The notes beneath the pieces were generated by a model. That model was given only the letters and a program-made list of their open reading frames with translations, was not told where the DNA came from and made no database searches. The translations under genes and the position numbers were made by a program. Below, one piece after another: positions 40,013 through 47,819 of a stretch of DNA of 64,000 bases. The DNA comes from Acidobacteriota bacterium (GTDB taxonomy: Bacteria > Acidobacteriota > Blastocatellia > Pyrinomonadales > Pyrinomonadaceae): NCBI GenBank assembly GCA_020199775.1, contig JAIVJZ010000040.1, positions 62,001 to 126,000 of the forward strand. Direction: 5' to 3'. Each line of letters starts with the position of its first letter. The stretch's first letter is position 1.

Positions 40013-40287
40013 CTCCCTTAAACAAGCGGCGTGCCGCGCGCTGCCTGCCGCGAACACGGCGCAAAACTCGCCAAAGCGCGTCGTCCGGCAACTCGTCTCA
40101 AAAACCGGAAGCCGATCCCACACGATTTCCCGTCAACCTGACGCGTCATGCTGACTTCACAGTCGCGTCTTGACCGAGGCGTTGCCCGGCTCAAAACAGA
40201 TAGACGCGCACTTCCAGTTTTTTCATTCATGGGAATATTCTCGCGCGTTGACAACCTTCGCCCGGCTGGCGCACTCTGAGAAAACCG

Positions 40288-40368
40288 TAAATCGTGAATC
40301 GTCAATCGTGAATAGATAAGGACGGGCTTTCTCTATTCACGATTGACGATTCACGTTTGACTATATTC
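40288..40368. repeat. Heptamer hairpin, AATCGTG family
   Basis: AATCGTGAATCGTCAATCGTG is mirrored by CACGATTGACGATTCACG. It ends at ATTCTTATG of the MFS gene. Confidence 0.9.
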
Positions 40369-40370
40369 TT

Positions 40371-41714
40371 ATGTCCGTCGGCTATCTCGAATTGCTGCGT
40401 GAGAATCGCGGCTTCCGGCAATTGTGGCTCGGCCAGGTGGTGAGTCAACTCGGCGATTGGTTCGACACCATCGCCGTGATGACGCTCGTGTTGAACTTGA
40501 CGGGTTCGGGGCGCGATGTCGGCTTGATCATGGTGGCGCGTTTTCTGCCGAGCGTCGTCGTCGGGCCGCTCTCCGGCGTCGTCGCGGACAGGTTCAACCG
40601 GCGCACGATCATGATCGTCTCGGACGTGCTGCGCGCCGTCGTCGTGCTCGGTTTTCTGTTCGTGCGCCGCCCCGATCAAATCTGGCTCATCTACACGCTG
40701 ACCGTCCTGCAACTCACCTTTTCGACCTTCTTCGAACCGGCGAAGTCGGCGGCCATCCCTTCAATCGTCGCGGAACGCGAACTCGTCTCGGCGAACGCCA
40801 TCGCCTCGGTCACGTGGTCGGCGATGCTCACGCTCGGCGCGGTGGCGGGCGGGCTGGTCACGGGCTGGTTCGGCACGGACGCCGCGTTCGTCGTAGACTC
40901 GGCGACGTATCTCGTCTCGGCCGCGCTCGTCTGGAGCGTGCGCTTTCCGCGCCGCCCGCCGCGCGAGAAGACCCCTCTCACCCTCGCTAAAGCCCTCGGC
41001 ATCACAGACACGCTCGAAGGCATCCGTTACGTGCGCACGCGGCCGCGCGTGCTCGCGCTCATGGCGGTGAAACCGGCGTGGGGTTTGGGCGGCGGCATCC
41101 TCGTGCTGCTCGCGGTCTTCGGCGAGAAGATTTTCCCCGTCGGGCGAAACGCGGCCACCGGCATCGGCGTGCTCTACGCGGCGCGCGGCATCGGCACGGC
41201 CATCGGCCCCGTCTTCGCGCGCCGCCTCGTGGGCGAATCGCGCACACGCATGCAGACCGTCATCGGCCTCTCGTTCCTCGTCGGCGGAATCTTCTACGCG
41301 GCCTTCGGCGGCGCGACCAACTACGCGCTCGCGCTCGTCATGCTGCTCGTCGCGCACATGGGCGGCAGCATCCTCTGGGTCTTCTCCACGGTGCTACTGC
41401 AACAGGGCGTCGAAGACAACTTCCGCGGGCGCGTCTTCGCCGCCGAACTCGCGCTGCTCACGCTGACGATGGCGGCTTCCAACTACGCCGTCGGCGAACT
41501 GCTCGACCGCTTCAACTATTCGCCGCGCGTCGTCACCGTCGGCATCGGCGTCCTCTTCCTCCTGCCCGGCCTGCTCTGGTTCGCCACCGCGCGCTGGTGG
41601 AACAGGGAACGCAGCGGATCGCCGCGCGCGCCGGCGCACGCGGGCGAGCCTTCCGCCGCGAGCGACGCCGCGCTGCGCGACGCCGCCGCGAAGATTCACC
41701 TCTCAAGCGATTAA
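40371..41714 (+). CDS. MFS transporter
   Basis: Encodes 447 residues with about 11-12 membrane helices. The opening FRQLWLGQVVSQLGDWFDTI and the loop-2 signature GVVADRFNRRTIM are typical of the enterobactin-exporter/macrolide-efflux-like (MFS_3) group of major facilitators. A cytoplasmic tail follows (about 410-447). A substrate cannot be assigned. It is preceded by a heptamer hairpin and followed by an SDR gene about 48 bp downstream, so the two may be co-transcribed. Confidence 0.9.
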   Translation: MSVGYLELLRENRGFRQLWLGQVVSQLGDWFDTIAVMTLVLNLTGSGRDVGLIMVARFLPSVVVGPLSGVVADRFNRRTIMIVSDVLRAVVVLGFLFVRRPDQIWLIYTLTVLQLTFSTFFEPAKSAAIPSIVAERELVSANAIASVTWSAMLTLGAVAGGLVTGWFGTDAAFVVDSATYLVSAALVWSVRFPRRPPREKTPLTLAKALGITDTLEGIRYVRTRPRVLALMAVKPAWGLGGGILVLLAVFGEKIFPVGRNAATGIGVLYAARGIGTAIGPVFARRLVGESRTRMQTVIGLSFLVGGIFYAAFGGATNYALALVMLLVAHMGGSILWVFSTVLLQQGVEDNFRGRVFAAELALLTLTMAASNYAVGELLDRFNYSPRVVTVGIGVLFLLPGLLWFATARWWNRERSGSPRAPAHAGEPSAASDAALRDAAAKIHLSSD

Positions 41715-41762
41715 CAAGCGGGCGGGCGTCAATTATCATCGCAGCACATGGAGGCTTAAACG

Positions 41763-42554
41763 ATGGACTTCGGATTGGGCGGGCGCGTCGCGCTCGTGGC
41801 CGCGGCGAGCAAGGGGATCGGCTTCGCGGCGGCGCGCGAGTTGGCGCGCGAAGGGGCGCGCGTGTTTTTGTGTTCGCGCGACGAGGAGCGCGCGCGCGAG
41901 GCCGCGCGGAGGGTCGCGGAAGAGACCGGGACAGAGTGCACAGGCGTGCGCGCCGACGTGACGAACGAAGAGGACGCGCGGGCGTTCGTCGAACTGGCGC
42001 GCGAGCGTGCGGGACGCGTGGACATCCTCGTCACGAACGCGGGCGGCCCGCCTGCGGCGACCTTCGAGAGCGCGGACTTGGAGATGTATCGACGCGCGTT
42101 TGAACTGAACGCGCTCTCGGCGGTGAGACTCGCGCAGTTGGTCGTGCCCTCGATGCGCGCGGCGCGTTGGGGTCGCGTGGTCAACGTCACTTCGATCTCG
42201 GTCAAACAGCCGATTGAGGGACTGCTGCTGTCGAACACCGTGCGCGCGGGTTTGACCGGGTGGGCGAAGACGCTCTCGGCGGAAGTCGCCGCCGAAGGGG
42301 TGACGGTCAACAACGTCGCGCCCGGCTACACTTTGACGGAGCGGCAGGACGAACTCGCCGCCGCGCGCGCGGGGCAGAGCGGCAAGTCGAAGGAAGAGTT
42401 GATCGAGATGTGGGCGGCGCAAGTCCCGATGCGACGGCTCGCCGCGGCCGAGGAGATCGCGGCGGCGATTGCCTTCCTCGCCTCGGAGCGTGCGTCTTAC
42501 ATTACGGGCGTCACCTTGCAGGTGGACGGCGGCTGGGTGCGCGGGCTGTTTTAG
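41763..42554 (+). CDS. Short-chain dehydrogenase/reductase
   Basis: Encodes 263 residues. The cofactor motif is AAASKGIGFAAA (in place of the common TGxxxGIG), then TNAGGPP (NNAG variant), the active-site Ser in NVTSISVKQP, and the region where YxxxK is expected reads LLLSNTVRAGLTGWAKTL. This lacks a clear Tyr, as in some 3-oxoacyl-ACP-reductase-like SDRs described as divergent. It ends with GVTLQVDGGWVRGLF. Catalytic competence is therefore uncertain. Confidence 0.85.
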   Translation: MDFGLGGRVALVAAASKGIGFAAARELAREGARVFLCSRDEERAREAARRVAEETGTECTGVRADVTNEEDARAFVELARERAGRVDILVTNAGGPPAATFESADLEMYRRAFELNALSAVRLAQLVVPSMRAARWGRVVNVTSISVKQPIEGLLLSNTVRAGLTGWAKTLSAEVAAEGVTVNNVAPGYTLTERQDELAAARAGQSGKSKEELIEMWAAQVPMRRLAAAEEIAAAIAFLASERASYITGVTLQVDGGWVRGLF

Positions 42555-42556
42555 AC

Positions 42557-43225
42557 ATGGGCGAACGGGGGATGATGAAGGAGAATAACATCGTCGAAGC
42601 GCGGCGGGCGCGGGCGCGTGTCAACGTCGCCGCGCTCGATCACAAAGAGTGGGAGCGTGCGCGCCCGGTCAGGCTCGCGCGTTACTGGTCGGGCGAGCCC
42701 GCGCCGTTCGCGCGTCAGGCGGAAGCGCGTCTGTTGTGGGACGACGAGGCGTTGTCGGCGCGCTTCGTGTGCGAGCAGCGTGAAACGCTCGTCGCGAGCG
42801 CAACGCCTGAGCGCGGGTGGAAAACTATGGGGCTGTGGGATCGCGACGTGTGCGAGATGTTCGTCGCGCCGTCAGCGTCCGACCCTTCGCGTTATTTTGA
42901 ATTTGAAGTCGCGCCGACGGGCGAATGGCTCGACCTCGCCGTGCGCGTGGGTGTCTTCGGGCGCGAGACGGATTGGGGCTTTTATTCGGGGATGACGGCG
43001 GCGGCGCGCATCTCCGTCGATTCCGTCATCGTGGCGATGCGCGTGCCGTGGGACGCCTTCGGCATCACGGCCGCGCCGGGTGTGGGCGAGCGTTGGCGCG
43101 TGAATCTGTTTCGCTGCGTTGGCGCGGGCGAGACGCGCGGCTACGTCGCGTGGCAGCCGACGCGCACGCCTGAGCCGGATTTTCACGTGCCGGAGAAGTT
43201 CGGCCAGCTACACTTCGTTGACTAG
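42557..43225 (+). CDS. Carbohydrate-binding family 9-like protein
   Basis: Encodes 222 residues from ATG 42557, two bases after the SDR stop (ATG 42572 is possible). It has no signal peptide. A beta-rich domain with ARLLWDDEALSARFVCEQRE, DRDVCEMFVAPSASDPSRYF, FEFEVAPTGEWLDLAV and VPWDAFGITAAPGVGERWRV matches the CBM9/DOMON-like fold commonly annotated as carbohydrate-binding family 9-like. Ligand unknown. Likely co-translated with the SDR. Confidence 0.82.
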   Translation: MGERGMMKENNIVEARRARARVNVAALDHKEWERARPVRLARYWSGEPAPFARQAEARLLWDDEALSARFVCEQRETLVASATPERGWKTMGLWDRDVCEMFVAPSASDPSRYFEFEVAPTGEWLDLAVRVGVFGRETDWGFYSGMTAAARISVDSVIVAMRVPWDAFGITAAPGVGERWRVNLFRCVGAGETRGYVAWQPTRTPEPDFHVPEKFGQLHFVD

Positions 43226-43243
43226 CGCGTCTCGCATCACAGC

Positions 43244-43531
43244 CTAGACTTGTCCGCCGCGCCCTTCGATGTAGCGTTCGACTAAAACCTCCAAGCGATC
43301 AAGTCGCTCGTCCGTGCGGGAAACGGCGGCGCGAAGCGACGCGTTGATCTCGCCCTGCGCTTCGACGTGGCGCGTCACGATCTGGATGAACTCTGTTTGC
43401 GTCTCCGCTTGAAGTTGCACGACCCGGCCGATCTCTGAGACTTGCGCGGCCAGTTCGTCGAGCCTCACTTGATGGTTGGCCTGACTCTGTAGGAGAAACT
43501 CGATCGCACGTTCCATCTCTTCGCCCGTCAT
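43244..43531 (-). CDS. Small coiled-coil protein of unknown function
   Basis: Encodes 95 residues, nearly all helical with heptad-like spacing (HQVRLDELAAQVSEIGRVV, RTDERLDRLEVLVERYIEG). It has no signal peptide, membrane span or Cys. Similar short coiled-coil proteins are common and mostly uncharacterised. It stands alone, convergent to the CBM9-like gene. Confidence 0.72.
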   Translation of the reverse strand: MTGEEMERAIEFLLQSQANHQVRLDELAAQVSEIGRVVQLQAETQTEFIQIVTRHVEAQGEINASLRAAVSRTDERLDRLEVLVERYIEGRGGQV

Positions 43532-43604
43532 AATTCATTAGCTCCTAACCGTCTCCAACGTGGGCTGCCCTTGTGAACACGGTAAAATAACGGAGCGAGG
43601 CGAG

Positions 43605-44030
43605 TCAAGATAGTTGGCGCAGGTAGTCTTCGAAGAGAGCGCGATCATCGTCGCTCATCTCGCTGATGCGGACGCCGACGAGGTAACCGGAGGCCACGCC
43701 TTCGTGTTCGAGTTGTTCGTAGCGCACGGGCGCGACGCGCATCTCCAACGGGCCGGAGGGAAGTTCGAGCATGAGGTGCAGCATCTGATCGGGCGCGGTG
43801 AGGTAGCGGTCGTTGATCCTGATGGCGGGGACGACGAGGCCGAGGCCACTCTCGCTGATGTCGGAAGTGTCGCCTTCGAGATAGGGCGCGTGTTCGAGTT
43901 GCTCGCGGCTCAATTTCGGATCGAAGATGGAGACGCTGAAGTGTATGCTCCGGCGATAACGCCGCGCGCGCCGGCGGTTGCCGACGTAAATGCGCATACG
44001 CGCGACCATGGAACGCATCAGTTCCGGCAT
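43605..44030 (-). CDS. PilZ-domain protein
   Basis: Encodes 141 residues. The c-di-GMP-binding signature can be seen as RRYRRSIHF (RxxxR, about 24-32) and DTSDISESGLGLVVP (D/NxSxxG), followed by a beta-barrel (LMLELPSGPLEMRVAPVRYE). It is an effector for c-di-GMP, fitting the HD-GYP/GGDEF protein encoded at 37104-39656. On its own strand the start is ACTTATG behind a repeat hairpin. Confidence 0.87.
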   Translation of the reverse strand: MPELMRSMVARMRIYVGNRRRARRYRRSIHFSVSIFDPKLSREQLEHAPYLEGDTSDISESGLGLVVPAIRINDRYLTAPDQMLHLMLELPSGPLEMRVAPVRYEQLEHEGVASGYLVGVRISEMSDDDRALFEDYLRQLS

Positions 44031-44040
44031 AAGTTTTCGT

Positions 44041-44133
44041 GAAGGGGAGAGGGGAAGGGGTAAAGGTAAAAGGGTAACAGCGGAAGCGCGGCAGTTTAAT
44101 CTTTTCCTTTACCCTTTACCCCTTCCCCTTTCT
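44041..44133. repeat. Heptamer-type hairpin, GGGGTAA/TTACCCC family
   Basis: GGGGAGAGGGGAAGGGGTAAAGG is mirrored by CCTTTACCCTTTACCCC. It lies between the PilZ start and the stop of the upstream gene, both on the minus strand. Confidence 0.87.
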
Positions 44134-44141
44134 TCTTTGAC

Positions 44142-44981
44142 TCACTTCTTCACCTGCGGGTTAAGCGGCTTGCCGCCCGTGTCCTTCTTCTGAATGCCGG
44201 TCTGATCCATGTAGTAAGAGAGCAGCCCGGTGCGCCCGTAGCGGGTGGGTTCGGCACGGACACTATAACTCTTTCCGTCACGGCCGACGGCGATCTGGAA
44301 AGTGTAGCCGAGCGTCTGCGAGCTTTCGACCTCTTCGCGCAGCGCGGGTTTGCCGGCGATGAGCGCGGGCATCTCCGCGTACCGCCCACCGTTTTGCGCG
44401 CTGTAGCCCGCCTCCGCGTTCGCCAACTTCAGGAGCAGAGCCTCGACCTCTTTGTGGTGCGTCTCGATGCGGGCTTTGAGGAAGAACTCCTTGCCGTCGC
44501 GTTTGACGATGGCCTGATTCTCGGCGTCGCCGAAAATCCACGCGCCGTCCGCCCCGCGCATCAACGTGATCGCTTCCAACTGCGAACTCTCGCCGCCGAT
44601 GCGCGCAAAGACCGTCGCCGTGTCGCCGCTGATCTGTTCGCCGCCGAACTCGATCCTCTCCGGCACAGCCCCGGCCAGTTTCTCAAACTCCGGCTGCAAC
44701 TCGGCGTACTCCTCCGCGCTCAAGCCTTCGAGCGCGGGCTTGTAGATCGACAGCGCGAAGGCATCGCGGAAACGCCGCTCGCGCAGCGCCTTGTAAAACT
44801 CGCTGACGGTCTGAATCGGCGTGCGCGCCTGCCGCGCGGCGGTGTTTGCGGTCTGCTGCTGCTGCTGCGCGCGCGCCGACAGGCTCACGCCGGGACTGAC
44901 GACGGCAAACAGGAGCAGTAACGCCGGGACGAACAACCGGGCGAAACGGGCGCGCATGCGGCGAGGCATGAACTCTTGCAT
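44142..44981 (-). CDS. Exported protein with pilin-like C-terminal segment
   Basis: Encodes 279 residues from ATG 44981, which has GAAGGAA eight bases upstream (the frame extends to 45095). A signal peptide (about 14-37, LFVPALLLLFAVVSPGVSLS) is followed by a poly-Gln stretch, a helical domain (TVSEFYKALRERRFRDAFAL, about 55-75, like DUF4878-type lumenal domains) and a C-terminal part, AEAGYSAQNGGRYAEMPAL...GYTFQIAVGRDGKSYSV. The last part resembles the globular half of type IV pseudopilins. Role unknown. Confidence 0.75.
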   Translation of the reverse strand: MQEFMPRRMRARFARLFVPALLLLFAVVSPGVSLSARAQQQQQTANTAARQARTPIQTVSEFYKALRERRFRDAFALSIYKPALEGLSAEEYAELQPEFEKLAGAVPERIEFGGEQISGDTATVFARIGGESSQLEAITLMRGADGAWIFGDAENQAIVKRDGKEFFLKARIETHHKEVEALLLKLANAEAGYSAQNGGRYAEMPALIAGKPALREEVESSQTLGYTFQIAVGRDGKSYSVRAEPTRYGRTGLLSYYMDQTGIQKKDTGGKPLNPQVKK

Positions 44982-45100
44982 GTTGGATATTTCCTTCGGA
45001 CGGATGAAATGTGCGCGGCGCACGCGTGCGACGTAGCAATCGCGGGGAGCGCGCCACACTGATAGAGGATAGAACAGCGGGAAACGTTGCCGCAACTAAA

Positions 45101-45205
45101 TGAAGGGATGAGGGCTGAAGGGTGAGGGAGGAAAGAAGAAGCACTCAAGCGGTTGAATGCTTTCTTTATTCATCCCTCACCCTTCAGCCCTCATCCCTTC
45201 CAACT
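45101..45205. repeat. Heptamer-type hairpin, TGAGGGC/TGAAGGG family
   Basis: GAAGGGATGAGGGCTGAAGG is mirrored by CCTTCAGCCCTCATCCC. The right arm touches the stop codon of the OPT transporter gene. The inner loop resembles that of the copy at 53290-53381. Confidence 0.85.
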
Positions 45206-47590
45206 TCATCCCCTAGCCCGTCGCGAGGCGAGCACCCATTCACGCCCGACGGCGTAGAGCAGGGCGACGAGGATCAGGAACGGGATCAGCGCCAGCGCGT
45301 CCGACGCCGCGCCCGCGTTGAACGGATTGTTCGCGCCCCAAGCGGCCATGCTCTGGTTGAAGCCGGTGAAGTAGGGCACGCCCGCCAGAAACGCGATGAT
45401 GATGCCCGCAATCGCGCCGCCCGCGATATAGCCGGAAGCCAGCAGCACGCCGGGACTCTTATCGCCCTCGGCGACGAGTTCGTCTTCCGACATGTTGCGC
45501 CCCGCGAGTTTGCGGCGCAGGTAACGGTCAACCCCGTAGCGCACCAGCCCGCCGACGAAGATCGGCGACGAAGACGAGAGCGGCAGGTAAACCCCGACGG
45601 CGAAGGCGAGCGACGGGATGCCGGCCATCTCCAACACCACCGCGATCATCACGCCGAGCAAGACCAGCCCCCACGGCAACTCTCGATTGAGAATCCCCTT
45701 GATGATATATGACATCAGCGTCGCCTTCGGCGCGGCGAACTTGTCCACCTCGATGCCGCTTGCGCGCGCCTTGAACGTCCCGTTGATGCCGGGGTCTGCG
45801 AAGTAGACCGGCGCACCCGTGTCATCCACCAGATACTTGCCCGCGCGCGAGCCTTTCTCGTCTATCTTGTGCCAGACGCGGTAAGAGTTGGTGTCGCCGA
45901 TGCCCTGATCCGCCGGAATAGTCTCGCGCTCCGTCAGCGTATTCGGATCGACGCGCACGTCGGCGGGCAGTTGCAACTGTCCGGCCTGCACGTAGACGGT
46001 CGAGGCGTTGTTCAAACTCAAGAGGATCGGGCCGAGGACGAGCGCGGACGCGCCCGCGCCGATCAGGATCGCGATCTGCTGCCGCCACGGCGTGCCGCCG
46101 ACGAGGAAGCCCGTCTTCAAGTCCTGCGAAGTTGTGCCGCCGTTCGAGGCGGCGATGCAGACGATGGCCCCGATGGAGAGCGCGGTCACGTAAGAGGTCG
46201 GCCCCGTCCAGCCGATGATGAGAAAGACAAAACAAGTCAGGAGCAGCGTCGCCACCGTCATGCCCGAAATCGGGTTTGAAGACGAACCGATCTCGCCCGT
46301 CAGCCGCGACGACACGGTGACGAACAGGAACCCGAAGCCGACGATCATGAGCGCGCCGAGGATGTTCCCCTGCAAGTGCAGTTGCGGGAAGATCATGATC
46401 ATGGCGACGAGCGCGATGATCCCGGCGAGCACAAACTTCATCGAGAGGTCTTGATCCGTGCGCGGCGAGGCCACGGTCTGCGCCTGCCCGCCGCGCAGGT
46501 CGGCGAGGCCGCCCTTCAGCCCGTGCCAGATGGTCGGGAGCGAGCGCACGAGCGAGATGATGCCGCCCGCCGCCACCGCGCCCGCGCCGATGTAGAGGAC
46601 GTAGGCGTTGCGTATGTCGTCCGGCCCCATCTCGCCGATTGGGGTCGTGCCCGGCGGGACGATCGCCGCGCCGAGGAAGTTGCCGAAGAAAGAGATCATC
46701 GGGATCAGCACGAGGTAGGCGAGCACGCCGCCCGCCGCCATGATCGCCGCGATGCGCGGCCCGATGATGTAGCCGACGCCGAGGAGCGCGGGCGACGATT
46801 CGAGCGAGACGGAGGCGTTCCTGAACGGCTCGCCGAACACTTTAGTCGGGTACTCTTTCCAACCGAAAAACGCCTTCATCACCGTCGTGTAGATGAGGCC
46901 GACGCCGAACCCCGCGAAGATGGTCTTCGCGCCGTTGTCTGCGACCTCGCCCGCCTGCCCTTCGGCGGCGCGCGCGCGCTCGGCCTTCGCCGCGTCCGAA
47001 GCCATCGCGCGCGATTCGTCCGACGCGCCCGCCTTCAACACTTCGGCGCACGCCGTGCCTTCCGGGTACTTCAACAGACCGTGCTGCTGCACGATCAGCG
47101 CGCGCCGCAAGGGGATCATCATCAAAATGCCGAGCAGGCCGCCGAGCATGGCGACGAGCAGCACGCGCGTCAGTTCGAGGTCGAAGCCGAGGATCATGAT
47201 CGCGGGCATCGTCACGCCCACGCCGAACGCGATACTCTCGCCCGCCGACCCGGCCGTCTGCACGATGTTGTTCTCAAGGATCGTCGCGTTGCGCGCGCCG
47301 AACTTCGAGAAGATGCGGAAGAGCGTGATCGAGATGACCGCCACCGGAATCGACGCGCTCACCGTCAGGCCGACCTTCAACACGAGATACAGCGACGACG
47401 CGCCGAAGACCATCCCGAGCAGCGTGCCGACGACGACGGCGCGCACCGTCAATTCGGGCATGATCGTGTCGGCCGCGATGTAGGGATGAAACGCGGCGAG
47501 ATGAGGATTGTCCGGCTTCATGCCGACCTTGTCGGGGTATTCATTCGTCGCCGCGATGCTCGGTCGCGGAGCCACATCTTCAGTCGCCAT
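45206..47590 (-). CDS. OPT-family oligopeptide transporter
   Basis: Encodes 794 residues from ATG 47590 (an in-frame extension to 47671 lacks support). About 14-16 membrane helices run through the protein. The start of the OPT domain reads PELTVRAVVVGTLLGMVFGA, with NATILENNIVQTAGSAGESI, PEGTACAEVLKAG and GGTTSQDLKTGFLVGGTPW, which are characteristic of the bacterial OPT/YSL group. These import peptides or metal chelates. The central loop (about 230-260) is charged. GGAGG lies about 12 bases before the start. It is not linked to peptidase genes except the M14 gene diverging to the right. Confidence 0.93.
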   Translation of the reverse strand: MATEDVAPRPSIAATNEYPDKVGMKPDNPHLAAFHPYIAADTIMPELTVRAVVVGTLLGMVFGASSLYLVLKVGLTVSASIPVAVISITLFRIFSKFGARNATILENNIVQTAGSAGESIAFGVGVTMPAIMILGFDLELTRVLLVAMLGGLLGILMMIPLRRALIVQQHGLLKYPEGTACAEVLKAGASDESRAMASDAAKAERARAAEGQAGEVADNGAKTIFAGFGVGLIYTTVMKAFFGWKEYPTKVFGEPFRNASVSLESSPALLGVGYIIGPRIAAIMAAGGVLAYLVLIPMISFFGNFLGAAIVPPGTTPIGEMGPDDIRNAYVLYIGAGAVAAGGIISLVRSLPTIWHGLKGGLADLRGGQAQTVASPRTDQDLSMKFVLAGIIALVAMIMIFPQLHLQGNILGALMIVGFGFLFVTVSSRLTGEIGSSSNPISGMTVATLLLTCFVFLIIGWTGPTSYVTALSIGAIVCIAASNGGTTSQDLKTGFLVGGTPWRQQIAILIGAGASALVLGPILLSLNNASTVYVQAGQLQLPADVRVDPNTLTERETIPADQGIGDTNSYRVWHKIDEKGSRAGKYLVDDTGAPVYFADPGINGTFKARASGIEVDKFAAPKATLMSYIIKGILNRELPWGLVLLGVMIAVVLEMAGIPSLAFAVGVYLPLSSSSPIFVGGLVRYGVDRYLRRKLAGRNMSEDELVAEGDKSPGVLLASGYIAGGAIAGIIIAFLAGVPYFTGFNQSMAAWGANNPFNAGAASDALALIPFLILVALLYAVGREWVLASRRARG

Positions 47591-47819
47591 TCTGGATGAC
47601 CTCCGAATTATTTTACTGTCGTTATCAGGGGAGCGCGTTGGGGTTCTTGCGGCCGTTACTTTACTCCGCACGGCCAGTCAGGGCAAGCCCCAAGTTAAGG
47701 ATGAATAAATGGTTGCCGCCCGTTGTCCGCGCCCTTCCCCCGTTATGCTAAACTCGGCGGCGCACCGACATCGACGCAAGTTTTCGCGGACACTGCCAAA
47801 TCCGGAGTTGTAACACGAC

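Larger units (their letters stand above)
39657..40370. other. Long intergenic region rich in inverted repeats
   Basis: About 700 bp without a convincing gene. It contains a 14-bp perfect hairpin at 39759-39807, a GGCGAGTG/CACTCGCC hairpin around 39820-39845, a three-way-junction candidate at 39949-40012, and a heptamer hairpin at 40288-40368. Short open frames here lack ribosome sites and composition typical of coding sequence. Confidence 0.6.

Noticed and set aside
39776-40021. 82-codon open frame in the long intergenic region
   Set aside because: No ribosome site, composition unlike a protein, and it overlaps the inverted-repeat structures.
42260-42556. Upstream extension of the CBM9-like frame into the SDR gene
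   Set aside because: The extension translates the SDR gene out of frame; ATG 42557 just after the SDR stop is natural.
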